Assembly (NCBI GenBank): GCA_964432995.1 | Contig: CAYSPU010000089.1 | Location: 1 to 20,566 of the forward strand | DNA length: 20,566 bases | Direction of reading: 5' to 3' | Source: CAYSPU01 sp964432995 | GTDB lineage: Bacteria; Verrucomicrobiota; Verrucomicrobiia; Limisphaerales; JAHDYP01 | Shown here: piece by piece, positions 14,739-20,566 of the stretch | Numbering within the stretch: position 1 is the first letter of the stretch | How the letters are laid out: the number at the start of each line of letters is the position of its first letter | Notes under the pieces: generated by a model | The model's database searches: none | What the model was told of the DNA's origin: nothing | Seen by the model: the letters and a program-made list of their open reading frames with translations, nothing else | Program-made: the position numbers and the translations under genes

Positions 14739-14864
14739 GCGAAGGCGTCCCTGCCAGCCACTGCGGCGGATGAACGCCGGGCACAGTGGAAGGCGGCGCA
14801 TTCTCCGGCATCAGGGTGGGTCTGTGGATAGAGCGGTGCCTCTTTCCCGCTTCTTTCCGCGTCG

Positions 14865-15165
14865 ATCAGGTGGCGCTTCGGGCTCGACGCTGGTCAGCCG
14901 CATGAACGGCAAGCTGCGGAAGATCGCCGCGAACCGGCAGAGCGAGCCGGCGGCGCTCCTCAAGCTCATCAAGGGAGACCTGGACTGGATTGTCCTCAAG
15001 GCGATCGACAAGGACCGGAACCGCCGCTACGCCACACCCAATGAGCTGGCCGAAGATATCCAGCGTTACCTGAACGACGAGCCGATCCTGGCGCGGCCCA
15101 TGGGACGAACGGAAAGACTGCGCCGGTGGGTTCCACAACCGGCCCCTGCTGCCAAGGTTCGATGA
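14865..15165 (+). pseudogene. fragment of a Ser/Thr protein kinase catalytic domain
   Basis: About 95 codons encode the last helices of a Pkn-type kinase domain and its linker: AANRQSEPAALLKLIKGDLD, then WIVLKAIDKDRNRRYAT, AEDIQRYLNDEPILAR and ERLRRWV. This is the typical end of the catalytic domain in verrucomicrobial/planctomycetal kinase-WD40 proteins. ATP-binding, catalytic and activation-loop parts are missing. After RRW the frame turns into unrelated residues and stops at 15165, while WD40 sequence begins in the +1 frame at once. The gene therefore lost its front and an internal segment. It is not expected to be active. Confidence 0.75.
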
Positions 15166-15700
15166 AGCGGGAAAACTGCTGCTGACCCAAAGCGCTCCCA
15201 ACACCTTGCAGGTCTGGGGCGTGGACGACACTTCGCCGCTCGCCGACCCTCTCGTTCTTGAGGACGCCATCACATGGATGAACTTCAGCGCCACCGGGCA
15301 GTTTCTCTTCACCATTCATCCCGCCCATGCGGTTTACGTCTGGAGTCTTCTTCAAACCAACGAACCGCCGGCTCTCCTCCGACCTGGCGCGACCCAAACG
15401 CTCACCGAGTCCGGCCAGGACGGATCCGTCATCGTCTCCCACGACCCGAACAGTCCGATTCGCGTGCGTGCCCTGGCGGACGCCGCCGAGGTTTCGCTGC
15501 ACCTCTCGAGTCTGAAGATCATCCCCCTACAAGCCTGGTTCGACGGCACCGGCCGATTCATCATTCTCGAAGGCGAAAAGCAGCGGGCCCAGGTCTGGGA
15601 CGCTGCCACCGGCTTGCCCGTCACCCCCGTGTTCCAAAGCCGATACACCACCAACGAAGCCGATTACCGCACGGTCAGACTGCCGACCTTCGTGACCACC

Positions 15701-15728
15701 GGACCACAGACCACGGACCACGGACCAT
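15701..15728 (+). repeat. heptamer array 1, (RGACCAY)x4
   Basis: Four 7-bp units in a row: ggaccac, agaccac, ggaccac, ggaccat. A related tgaccac lies just before at 15693-15699, offset by one base. Confidence 0.8.
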
Positions 15729-15761
15729 CCACCTTCGCTCAGAGAGCCTCAGCGGACAAGC

Positions 15762-15789
15762 TGACCTCTGACCTCAGACCTCTGACCTC
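15762..15789 (+). repeat. heptamer array 2, (WGACCTC)x4
   Basis: Four 7-bp units: tgacctc, tgacctc, agacctc, tgacctc. The same unit occurs twice at 7160-7173, at the end of the UroD-like gene. Confidence 0.85.
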
Positions 15790-15797
15790 TGCGCCCC

Positions 15798-15846
15798 GTC
15801 GTCTGTCGTCCGTCGTCGGTCCTCCGTCCTCCGTCCTCCGTTCTCT
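15798..15846 (+). repeat. heptamer array 3, (GTCSTCN)x7
   Basis: Seven 7-bp units: gtcgtct, gtcgtcc, gtcgtcg, gtcctcc, gtcctcc, gtcctcc, gttctct. It follows array 2 after eight bases and ends just before the conserved kinase C-terminal signature. Confidence 0.85.
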
Positions 15847-15988
15847 GGCGGAACTGCTTTCCGGCAGCCGCCTCGATGGCACGGGTGGCTGGAAACCGCT
15901 CGAAGTGGGTGAAATCGTCGAGCGGTGGAATCAGCTCACGGGCCGAACCTCGGGACCGACCGTCGCCGTAGGCGTGAAAAGCGAATGA

Positions 15989-16162
15989 TCGACCGAACGA
16001 GCACCCGGCATGAACCTGAACTCTGAACCTGTGATGGATGGCATGGGCAACTCTTCGTTTGCTTCGATGCCTCCGGTGGCACTCGAGGATCGGCGGCTAC
16101 TGCCCTTGCTCCTGCACGGAGCACTCCCTGCCGGTGATGCTGGCAAATCCAGGGCGCCGGAA
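15989..16162. other. spacer between the kinase remnant and the toxin gene
   Basis: No gene is seen. A pair of heptamers, tgaactc-tgaacct, lies at 16017-16030, preceded by tgaacc. Confidence 0.45.
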
Positions 16163-16585
16163 TTATCCGACGGTGGACGGGAGAATCAGGGGAATGATCT
16201 GCCGCAGGTGTTTTCGGTAAATGGTGAAGTCGCGGTCGAGGGTCAGGACACGCGCCGTGGGGTGCATTTCGGCCATTCGAACCAGACAAGCGTCGGCCAG
16301 CGACATCGGCACGTTGTGATAGCGACGGATCAGTTGGCAAACCGGCTTCAGCTCCGCGGACAGGTGGAACGACGGGATCACAAGGCCGCGTTCGAGGAGC
16401 TCCAAGAGGGGTGGGACCCCGTTTCGCAAGCGCCCGAGCAGGAACATCGCCTCACTGACGACGGCGTCGCAGGTGAGGAGCGGCGAGTGGAATCTTCCGA
16501 ACTGTGCTTCCGTCCAATCGTGGTCCTGATCGTCCCGGCACAGACAGGCGACGGGTGGGCCGGTGTCGACGATCACCGTTCCCAT
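16163..16585 (-). CDS. PIN-domain toxin (VapC-like ribonuclease)
   Basis: The 140-aa protein has the PIN-domain acidic residues: VIVDTGPPVACL near the N-terminus, VVSEAMFLL, MSLADACLVRMAE and VLTLDRDF. PIN toxins cut RNA, often tRNA or rRNA, and are held inactive by the cognate antitoxin. The ATG at 16585 lies 13 bases inside the 3' end of the upstream antitoxin gene, the usual toxin-antitoxin overlap. Its TAA stop is unusual in this window, where most genes end in TGA. Longer upstream starts would run through the antitoxin. Confidence 0.85.
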   Translation of the reverse strand: MGTVIVDTGPPVACLCRDDQDHDWTEAQFGRFHSPLLTCDAVVSEAMFLLGRLRNGVPPLLELLERGLVIPSFHLSAELKPVCQLIRRYHNVPMSLADACLVRMAEMHPTARVLTLDRDFTIYRKHLRQIIPLILPSTVG

Positions 16586-16824
16586 GTACCGTATGCGGTC
16601 AGGTGCTTCTTGTTCCGCGCCAGATCGGCCGGGCCACCTCGGAGGCGGCCACAAAGGTCCTGGCTCCGGTCGTACAGGCTGGCCGTCGTGGGCGGCTCCT
16701 CGCCCGTCAGTTGCCCGTGTAAGATCTCGCGGACCATCTGCGGCACGGTCTTGCCGCTGGCCTTGGCGCGCGCGGATAACTCGCTCTTGAGGCGGTCCGG
16801 TATTCGAAGCGTCAGCGTGCTCAT
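16573..16824 (-). CDS. ribbon-helix-helix antitoxin of the PIN toxin
   Basis: The 83-aa protein begins MSTLTLRIPDRLKSELSARA then KASGKTVPQMVREIL, a typical ribbon-helix-helix (CopG/Arc-like) DNA-binding unit. The strand TLTLRIP would contact the operator. The C-terminal half (LYDRSQDLCGRLRGGPADLARN) is the likely toxin-binding part. It precedes and overlaps the PIN toxin by 13 bp. Autoregulation at the promoter just upstream is expected from the family. Confidence 0.82.
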   Translation of the reverse strand: MSTLTLRIPDRLKSELSARAKASGKTVPQMVREILHGQLTGEEPPTTASLYDRSQDLCGRLRGGPADLARNKKHLTAYGTWER

Positions 16825-16909
16825 CGCAGACGTACTGTGCCCGACTTACCGGGACCAGGCAACCCCCAACTCCTCCGGCCAGGCGTTTGCGGATCGGGTC
16901 GGTCGCCGG

Positions 16910-17230
16910 TCACTTCGCCAGCCCGAGCCATCGCGTCATCATGGTCTCGATTTCTCCCATTTGGGCCGGGGACAACGCGCCGAACCTTCGGACGAATTTC
17001 GCTGCGGGGACCGCCAGCATGCCTTGAATGTTGAACACGCCGCGTTGCAGGAAACGGACGGGGATTTCGACCTCGAATTGGGCCCCGCGCGCTTGGGTTG
17101 TGTGGGGGACGACTTGAAGCAGGGCGTAGTCGCGGGCGGCGAACGGAACGCTCACGACCAGGACAGGACGGGTCTTGGCGGCGAACCCGAGATCGGCCAG
17201 CCAGACCTCGCCGCGCTCAGGAGCGTCCAC
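16910..17230 (-). CDS. PemK/MazF-family toxin (mRNA endoribonuclease)
   Basis: The 106-aa protein has the MazF fold opening RGEVWLADLGFAAKTRPVLVVS, where GEVWLADL and the KxRPVLVVS segment mark the family, followed by an OB-like barrel (VVPHTT, QFEVEIPV). It ends with a helix (GALSPAQMGEIETMM). These toxins cleave mRNA at short motifs. GTG 17230 is the only start that keeps the GEVW strand; it lies 14 bases inside the preceding antitoxin. The stop is 86 bp before the antitoxin of the PIN pair, so the two pairs may be co-transcribed. Confidence 0.87.
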   Translation of the reverse strand: MDAPERGEVWLADLGFAAKTRPVLVVSVPFAARDYALLQVVPHTTQARGAQFEVEIPVRFLQRGVFNIQGMLAVPAAKFVRRFGALSPAQMGEIETMMTRWLGLAK

Positions 17231-17435
17231 GGGATGACTCCTGGCGATCCATCAAGCCAAAGGCCTCCGCTGCTGCGGAGGCCTGATCTTGCTCCGTCCA
17301 CACGCCGTAGGCGTCGTCGTAGAGAATCCCCAGTTTGCGGGCGCGGAACTGGTCTCGCAGCGCAAGATCCACAGCCCGAAGTTCGTCAGCGCTCAAGAGC
17401 GGAAGGGCCGCTTGAATCTCGCTCACCTTGCTCAT
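17217..17435 (-). CDS. antitoxin partner of the PemK/MazF toxin
   Basis: The 72-aa acidic, helical protein starts MSKVSEIQAALPLLSADELR and ends with a polar tail. Its position upstream with a 14-bp overlap marks it as the antitoxin. It lacks a visible RHH or AbrB DNA-binding pattern. It resembles the short 'EIQxALPxLSxxELxxV' antitoxin type, as does the truncated copy at 19608-19717. ATG 17435 is chosen; a longer frame reaches 17594 but the extra residues look non-coding. Confidence 0.7.
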   Translation of the reverse strand: MSKVSEIQAALPLLSADELRAVDLALRDQFRARKLGILYDDAYGVWTEQDQASAAAEAFGLMDRQESSRGRS

Positions 17436-17757
17436 GGCCGGAACATAAGCTCCCGGCGTGGCTGCGGCAAGCCGTGAATCCGTCCATCCTGGCTCAGGCC
17501 TCGGGATGCTACCAAGCTGCAAGCCTCGGGCGAAACCACGCGGCCTCTGGAAACAGCTCGCCGGCGAAAGCTCTGGTCCACCGCTCCCCATCACGGTGCA
17601 ATAGAAACCCCTTGCCGCACAGAAATATGAAACGCTCCAAGCCGATCAATCTCCAGGACCTCGCCAGACAGGGCGGCTCGCCAGGGGCCCTGAAGGTTCG
17701 ACGCGCGGTGACTTCGGTTCGGCGTGTCGGTTGTCGTCGTTCAGAAGGAGAAAGGCT
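17436..17757. other. spacer between toxin-antitoxin pair and LRR gene
   Basis: No gene is convincing. A plus-strand frame from ATG 17629 (44 codons) has no recognisable features. The antitoxin promoter on the minus strand and the LRR-gene promoter on the plus strand must lie here, but I see no clear consensus boxes. The LRR ribosome site AAGGAG is at 17745-17750. Confidence 0.4.
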
Positions 17758-18327
17758 ATGAAATCGAAAGTGAGCTGCCTTCTTGTTGGTGTTTTCCTCA
17801 TTGCAGATCCAGTGGTCGCCCAAGCCGCGCAATTCGGCGACTTCGAATACGAGTCCAGCGGCACGGAGGTCACCATCACGGGATACACTGGAGCAGGTGG
17901 CGCGGTGACGATCCCGGATAGCATTTTAGGTCTGCCGGTCACCAGCATCGGGGCCGGAGCGTTCGGTGAGTGCACCGGCCTAACCAGCATCGAGATGGAG
18001 GCGTTCTGGACCTGCACCAACCTGACGAGCGTCCGCTTCGAAGGTAACGCTCCGAGTCTCGTCGGTTCGGACGTTTTCGCCGGCGACGACAATGCGACTG
18101 TCTACTACCTGCCGGGAACGACGGGCTGGGGCCCGACCTTTGGCGGTCGCCCCACCGCGGTGTGGACACAGCTTGTCGACATTCCCGACCCCGGCCTGCT
18201 GGCCGCCATCCGGGTGGCGTTGAGCAACCCCACCGGCGACGATGGACCTGAGCCAGCTCGTGCTCGAGGGCTTTCCCATCGAGGACGTGACCGTGCTGAT
18301 GCTCCGGATCGGCCCGGCGAGCGTTGA
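17758..18327 (+). pseudogene. BspA-like leucine-rich-repeat surface protein, 5' part, frameshifted
   Basis: ATG 17758 has AAGGAG seven bases upstream and begins a signal peptide (KSKVSCLLVGVFLIADPVVA). The mature part carries LRR_5/BspA-type repeats: VTIPDSILGLPVTSIGAGAF, CTGLTSIEMEAF, CTNLTSVRFEGNAPS, and the closing TVYYLPGTTGWGPTFGG. A second motif follows, VDIPDPGLLAAIRVALSNPT, typical of internalin-like repeats. Around 18232-18245 the sense leaves this frame and continues in the +1 frame; the rest to 18327 is out of register. The protein has far fewer repeats than relatives, so internal loss is likely. Confidence 0.75.
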
Positions 18328-18535
18328 GCCAGACGGGAAGATCCGCCTGCCGATTGAGGGCGCGAGCGGGCAGCGGGTGAAGCTGCAGCGGAGCACGAAC
18401 CTCGTCGATTGGGAGGATTGGCAGATCATGATTCTGGGCGAGAGTGGCTGCGGCCTCATCGACGCCACGACGGCGGCCACGCATCGCTTCTATCGCGTGG
18501 CGGCAGACGAACCCGGACCTACGGATGAACCGTGA
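18242..18535 (+). pseudogene. 3' part of the LRR gene: verrucomicrobial C-terminal domain
   Basis: This 97-codon frame begins MDLSQLVLEGFPIEDV and holds the recurrent C-terminal domain of secreted verrucomicrobial proteins: KIRLPIEGASGQRVKLQRST, NLVDWEDWQ, and HRFYRVAADE. It is in the +1 frame relative to the LRR part and overlaps it by 86 bases. The usual continuation of the internalin-like repeat is missing at the junction, so a small deletion with frameshift is the simplest reading. The ATG at 18242 has no ribosome site. The stop lies in the second copy of heptamer TGAACCG (18526-18539). Confidence 0.7.
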
Positions 18536-18615
18536 ACCGAACGGCATCCAGTTTCTCACAGAGGGGAACGAAGGTTCTCGGCGCTGCAAGACGTGGGGCT
18601 TCGTTTCCTCCGTTG

Positions 18616-18771
18616 CCTTCTGTGACCATCTCGGATCGCGAACCCTCGGCCTTCAGCTTCATCGAACGCTTCTCTGGCAATCGGTTCGATGGCACCAGCA
18701 ACGGGAACCCGCTTGAGCTGGGCGAAGCCGGTCAGTGGTGGAATCGCATTCCGCGCGAAGGCTCCGGAGAT
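18616..18771 (+). pseudogene. short fragment resembling a kinase-WD40 C-terminus
   Basis: The plus-strand frame reads FSFIERFSGNRFDGTSNGNP then LELGEAGQWWNRI. This parallels LLSGSRLDGTGGWKPLEVGE and ERWNQL at the end of the kinase remnant near 15848-15936 (SGxRxDGT, PLExGE, WN in the same spacing). It appears to be the tail of a second, otherwise lost gene of that family. It ends next to the convergent PIN toxin. Confidence 0.45.
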
Positions 18772-18777
18772 CTGGGA

Positions 18778-19215
18778 TCAAGCCATTCCCAGCAGGCTGG
18801 CGATCCGCTTCTGCCGCCTGTCGAAAGTCAGAAACACCCCGGCGGAGAGCGCCCAGGCGGCACCGAGGTGCCAGAGGTCAAACGACGTGTGCCGTTCCTT
18901 CCATCCGTGGGCCTCGCCCAGGCTGCGCGCCATGTTCAAGGCATCGTCACCCTCAAGTCGTTTGCGTTGAAACATCTTCCGATTCACCGCGCGATCAAAC
19001 CGATTGATGACCCGCCGCGCCACGTGCTCCGGGATCGGGCGAACCTCCCGGTGAATAGCCGCGCGCACGGACGCCGGTACCTCCAACAAGTGGACTTCGC
19101 AGACCACGAACTCGCCAGCCCGATACTTGCCCGCCAGGGTCCGGGCGGTGCGGTAGTTGACATCCTCGTCATTGAGGAAACTGACGAGAAAGCTGGTGTC
19201 GCAGTAGACAATCAC
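18778..19215 (-). CDS. PIN-domain toxin (VapC-like), second locus
   Basis: The 145-aa protein shows VYCDTSFLVSFLNDED at the N-terminus (first catalytic Asp), CEVHLLEV (Glu), SFDLWHLGAAWAL (Asp) and FLTFDRRQ (last Asp), the PIN ribonuclease quartet. The GTG start at 19215 overlaps the antitoxin TGA (GTGA), so translation is coupled. It is clearly different in sequence from the first PIN toxin at 16163-16585. Confidence 0.88.
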   Translation of the reverse strand: MIVYCDTSFLVSFLNDEDVNYRTARTLAGKYRAGEFVVCEVHLLEVPASVRAAIHREVRPIPEHVARRVINRFDRAVNRKMFQRKRLEGDDALNMARSLGEAHGWKERHTSFDLWHLGAAWALSAGVFLTFDRRQKRIASLLGMA

Positions 19216-19445
19216 TCGCGATCCTCAATGACGATGCGCGCCAAGTTGGTGGGATGCGCCGGCCCAGTTGCCGGAATCTCCTCCAGAAGCTGGTCCAGGT
19301 CCGCGAGAATGTCCCGCCCGCCCGCGTCCACGCGTCGAAGCTCGAAGACTTTGCCGCCCCGCTTTTTCACCCGAACGGTTTCGCCCGGGGAAAGCGCTTC
19401 CTCCGGCGCACCATGGCGCAATTGTCTGCCGCTGATGGTCTTCAT
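19212..19445 (-). CDS. antitoxin of the second PIN toxin (Phd-like)
   Basis: The 77-aa protein reads MKTISGRQLRHGAPEEALSP, then GETVRVKKRGGKVFELRRVD, resembling Phd/YefM-type antitoxins (strand, helix, then V-x-KRGGKxFELRR). The C-terminal part (ILADLDQLLEEIP) would hold the toxin. The ATG at 19445 or the one at 19451 (MAMKT) may be used. A good promoter ends about 10 bp before 19451, so the mRNA may have almost no leader. The stop overlaps the toxin start. Confidence 0.75.
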   Translation of the reverse strand: MKTISGRQLRHGAPEEALSPGETVRVKKRGGKVFELRRVDAGGRDILADLDQLLEEIPATGPAHPTNLARIVIEDRE

Positions 19446-19461
19446 TGCCATGTGTGCCAAC

Positions 19462-19490
19462 AGCATACGTTTGCACTCGCCCAACCGCAA
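19462..19490 (-). promoter_or_regulatory. promoter of the second PIN toxin-antitoxin pair
   Basis: On the minus strand TTGCGG (19490-19485) and TATGCT (19467-19462) are separated by exactly 17 bp. RNA would start near 19455, just before ATG 19451. This supports an intact, expressed pair. Confidence 0.5.
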
Positions 19491-19510
19491 GGGCGAACGG
19501 CGCGCACACC

Positions 19511-19610
19511 CGCGGGCAATACATCCGCTTCCAACGGAGCACGAACCTGCTCGATTGGGAGGATTGGCAGACGATGACCCTGGGCGCAACGGGTTGCGGA
19601 CTCATCGCTG
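19511..19610 (+). pseudogene. isolated piece of the LRR-type C-terminal domain
   Basis: The plus strand encodes QYIRFQRSTNLLDWEDWQTM then TLGATGCGLI, closely matching QRVKLQRSTNLVDWEDWQIM and ILGESGCGLI at 18370-18462. About 100 bp are kept, with no start, no stop and nothing else of the gene. It replaces the 3' half of the antitoxin read from the other strand. Confidence 0.75.
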
Positions 19611-19717
19611 ACCTCCATTTGGCCCTCCATGAAGTCGTCAAGCCAGTCGCGAACGTCCTGCAACTCCCTCAGCGGGAGACGGGTCAGCGCCGACTCGATT
19701 TCCCGGATGCTGCTCAT
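19608..19717 (-). pseudogene. truncated antitoxin (N-terminal ~38 codons)
   Basis: From ATG 19717 the minus strand reads MSSIREIESALTRLPLRELQ then DVRDWLDDFMEGQMEVSDE, a short helical antitoxin of the EIExALxxLP type. After SDE the frame enters antisense LRR-domain sequence. The toxin that should follow is missing. An ATG at 19723 adds two residues. Confidence 0.7.
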
Positions 19718-19723
19718 GGACAT

Positions 19724-20021
19724 ACGGTGGCTGAGGTCCGCGGCAGATCCAAGCCCCGAACAGACGCCAGAGCGCCAGTCAAGGGTTCGGCACCTCGAGT
19801 TGACGGCAAATCGCCCAGGCGTGGGATTCCTTGTCTTGTGGTGCCGGGGAAGCGAGGCGGTCTTCCGGTTGGCGGAATTCCACCAAACGGCGGGCGTGTC
19901 GCCTTCGCGCTAGCGCGTCCGATTCATCGGCGCTCTGGTTCCGGGAGCCCATCCGTACCCATCCGCATCCGTGGTTTATGGTTCCTGCGCACCTCCGGAC
20001 CTTGATGAAGAAGCGCCGCCG
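19724..20021. other. spacer, no gene recognised
   Basis: Both strands have open frames without family features. atccgtaccc-atccgc-atccgtgg near 19949-19974 is a degenerate short repeat. Confidence 0.4.
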
Positions 20022-20392
20022 ATGAACACCGTCCAAAGCAACCGAAGGGACGGCGGGTTCACGCTCGTCGAGCTCCTGGTGGTGATCGCGATCATCGCGA
20101 TTCTGGCCGGGCTGCTTCTGCCTGCGTTGGCCATTCGCACGTCGGCGATCCCGGGCCCTACCGTTGCCCCAGCGACCAGTCTACCGTGATTGATCAATCG
20201 GCCGTGAAACACTTCCGCAGCTACAGCCTGAACGGCGAGCTGAACTACTGGATCATCGCCGACCACCGCTGGAAGTTCACGCCCAAGCCCTCCATGTCGC
20301 CTTCGGGTCATCGTCCGGTCAACCAACTCGACCTCGAGGACATGCGCTGGCTGGTGCAACACGGCGCCCCCTGGCAACGCATGTTCGAGTGA
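20022..20392 (+). pseudogene. truncated and frameshifted pseudopilin
   Basis: ATG 20022 starts MNTVQSNRRDGGFTLVELLV, with cleavage after Gly12, and the hydrophobic helix runs to LLLPAL. The 60 or so residues that should follow are missing. About eight codons later the pseudopilin pattern returns in another frame as PGPYRCPSDQST, then runs to TGA 20390-20392. The first frame stops at 20189. The intact relative is at 7684-8577 (compare YRCPADRS). The H-X9-DG end is absent. This is a decayed copy. Confidence 0.75.
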
Positions 20393-20421
20393 GGCCATGT
20401 TCGTCCGGTGGCTGAGTCTCA

Positions 20422-20502
20422 TCACAGCCTGTTCGCGATCTGTCGCGCCAACGTCGTCTTGCCAAACCGATTCTTGGCATCGAACAGTTTGACCGTCTTC
20501 AC
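20422..20502 (-). pseudogene. 26-aa chimeric ORF: Phd-antitoxin start joined to a Walker A-like end
   Basis: GTG 20502 opens a frame MKTVKLFDAKNRFGKTTLAR plus QIANRL and stop. MKTVKLFDAKNR is the usual beginning of Phd-type antitoxins. GKTTLARQIANRL resembles the end of a P-loop in AAA ATPases. The two do not belong together, so this is probably a join of two gene pieces. The DNA from 20503 to the window end shows no gene. Confidence 0.35.
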
Positions 20503-20566
20503 AGGGGCAATCTAGAGTCCTTGAAGCTCAAAACACGTTGTTGACAGATCAAGTTCTGAATTCGGC

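Larger units (their letters stand above)
15146..15988 (+). pseudogene. WD40 and C-terminal end of the same kinase gene, with heptamer arrays
   Basis: In the +1 frame relative to the kinase fragment, WD40-like blades read RFDEAGKLLLTQSAPNTLQV, FSATGQFLFTIHP and FDGTGRFIILEGEKQRAQVW, then DAATGLPVTP. The C-terminal signature LLSGSRLDGTGGWKPLE with ERWNQL closes the protein as in intact kinase-WD40 proteins. Between them, about 50 residues (15701-15846) are encoded by three 7-bp tandem arrays and look inserted. A TTG at 15206 is the nearest start codon, but no ribosome site supports independent expression. The blade at 15158-15205 lies upstream of it. Confidence 0.7.

Noticed and set aside
13299..14801. 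Long minus-strand frame (500 codons) opposite glmM
   Set aside because: It is a shadow caused by high GC at third codon positions; glmM motifs are unambiguous.
15693..15846. CRISPR array
   Set aside because: The repeats are 7 bp with no spacers of constant length and no cas genes nearby; they are simple tandem repeats.
16010..17761. 583-codon plus-strand frame across the toxin-antitoxin genes
   Set aside because: It is antisense to four minus-strand genes with recognised PIN, RHH and MazF features. The frame is open by GC bias only.
18232..18260. Programmed ribosomal frameshift in the LRR gene
   Set aside because: No standard slippery heptamer or downstream pseudoknot is evident, and expected repeat sequence is missing at the junction, which favours deletion.

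Overview
The window is about 20.6 kb of GC-rich bacterial DNA and most likely comes from a Verrucomicrobiota genome (Limisphaerales/Pedosphaera-like). This is an inference from three marks. There are type II pseudopilins of the verrucomicrobial/planctomycetal kind with an H-X9-DG motif. There is a recurring C-terminal adhesion-like domain reading 'QRSTNLxDWEDWQ'. There are also remnants of Ser/Thr kinase-WD40 proteins. Many genes sit between long, apparently non-coding GC-rich spacers.

Left part (1-8577), mostly single genes: a secreted two-repeat protein, tRNA-Cys on the minus strand, a secreted 7-bladed lactonase-type propeller, a stand-alone PAS protein ending in a perfect hairpin, an atypical SDR epimerase, a secreted CE1-type esterase broken by an in-frame TAA, a UroD-like methyltransferase-family gene overlapping the esterase's original end, a zinc-ribbon protein on the minus strand, and a pseudopilin.

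Middle (8578-14738), the best preserved section: aqpZ with a small downstream membrane ORF on the minus strand. Divergent from it is a tightly packed plus-strand operon: short leader/remnant ORF, GT1-like glycosyltransferase, folP, cdaA, cdaR, glmM. Most junctions are 4-nt ATGA overlaps. cdaA-cdaR-glmM is the classical c-di-AMP synthase, regulator and peptidoglycan-precursor module. Here it is translationally coupled to folate synthesis and a glycosyltransferase.

Right part (14739-20566), a decaying accessory island: two pieces of a kinase-WD40 gene carrying three arrays of 7-bp tandem repeats; two adjacent toxin-antitoxin pairs (RHH/PIN and an antitoxin with a PemK/MazF toxin); a frameshifted BspA-like leucine-rich-repeat gene; a second PIN toxin-antitoxin pair; an antitoxin whose 3' end is replaced by a fragment of an LRR-type C-terminal domain; a truncated pseudopilin; and a chimeric mini-ORF. 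No complete transposase, integrase, CRISPR array or phage gene was seen, and no complete new defence system is evident. The most unusual signals are the heptamer arrays, the gene chimeras around the toxin-antitoxin loci, the split esterase and the regulatory palindrome in front of aqpZ.
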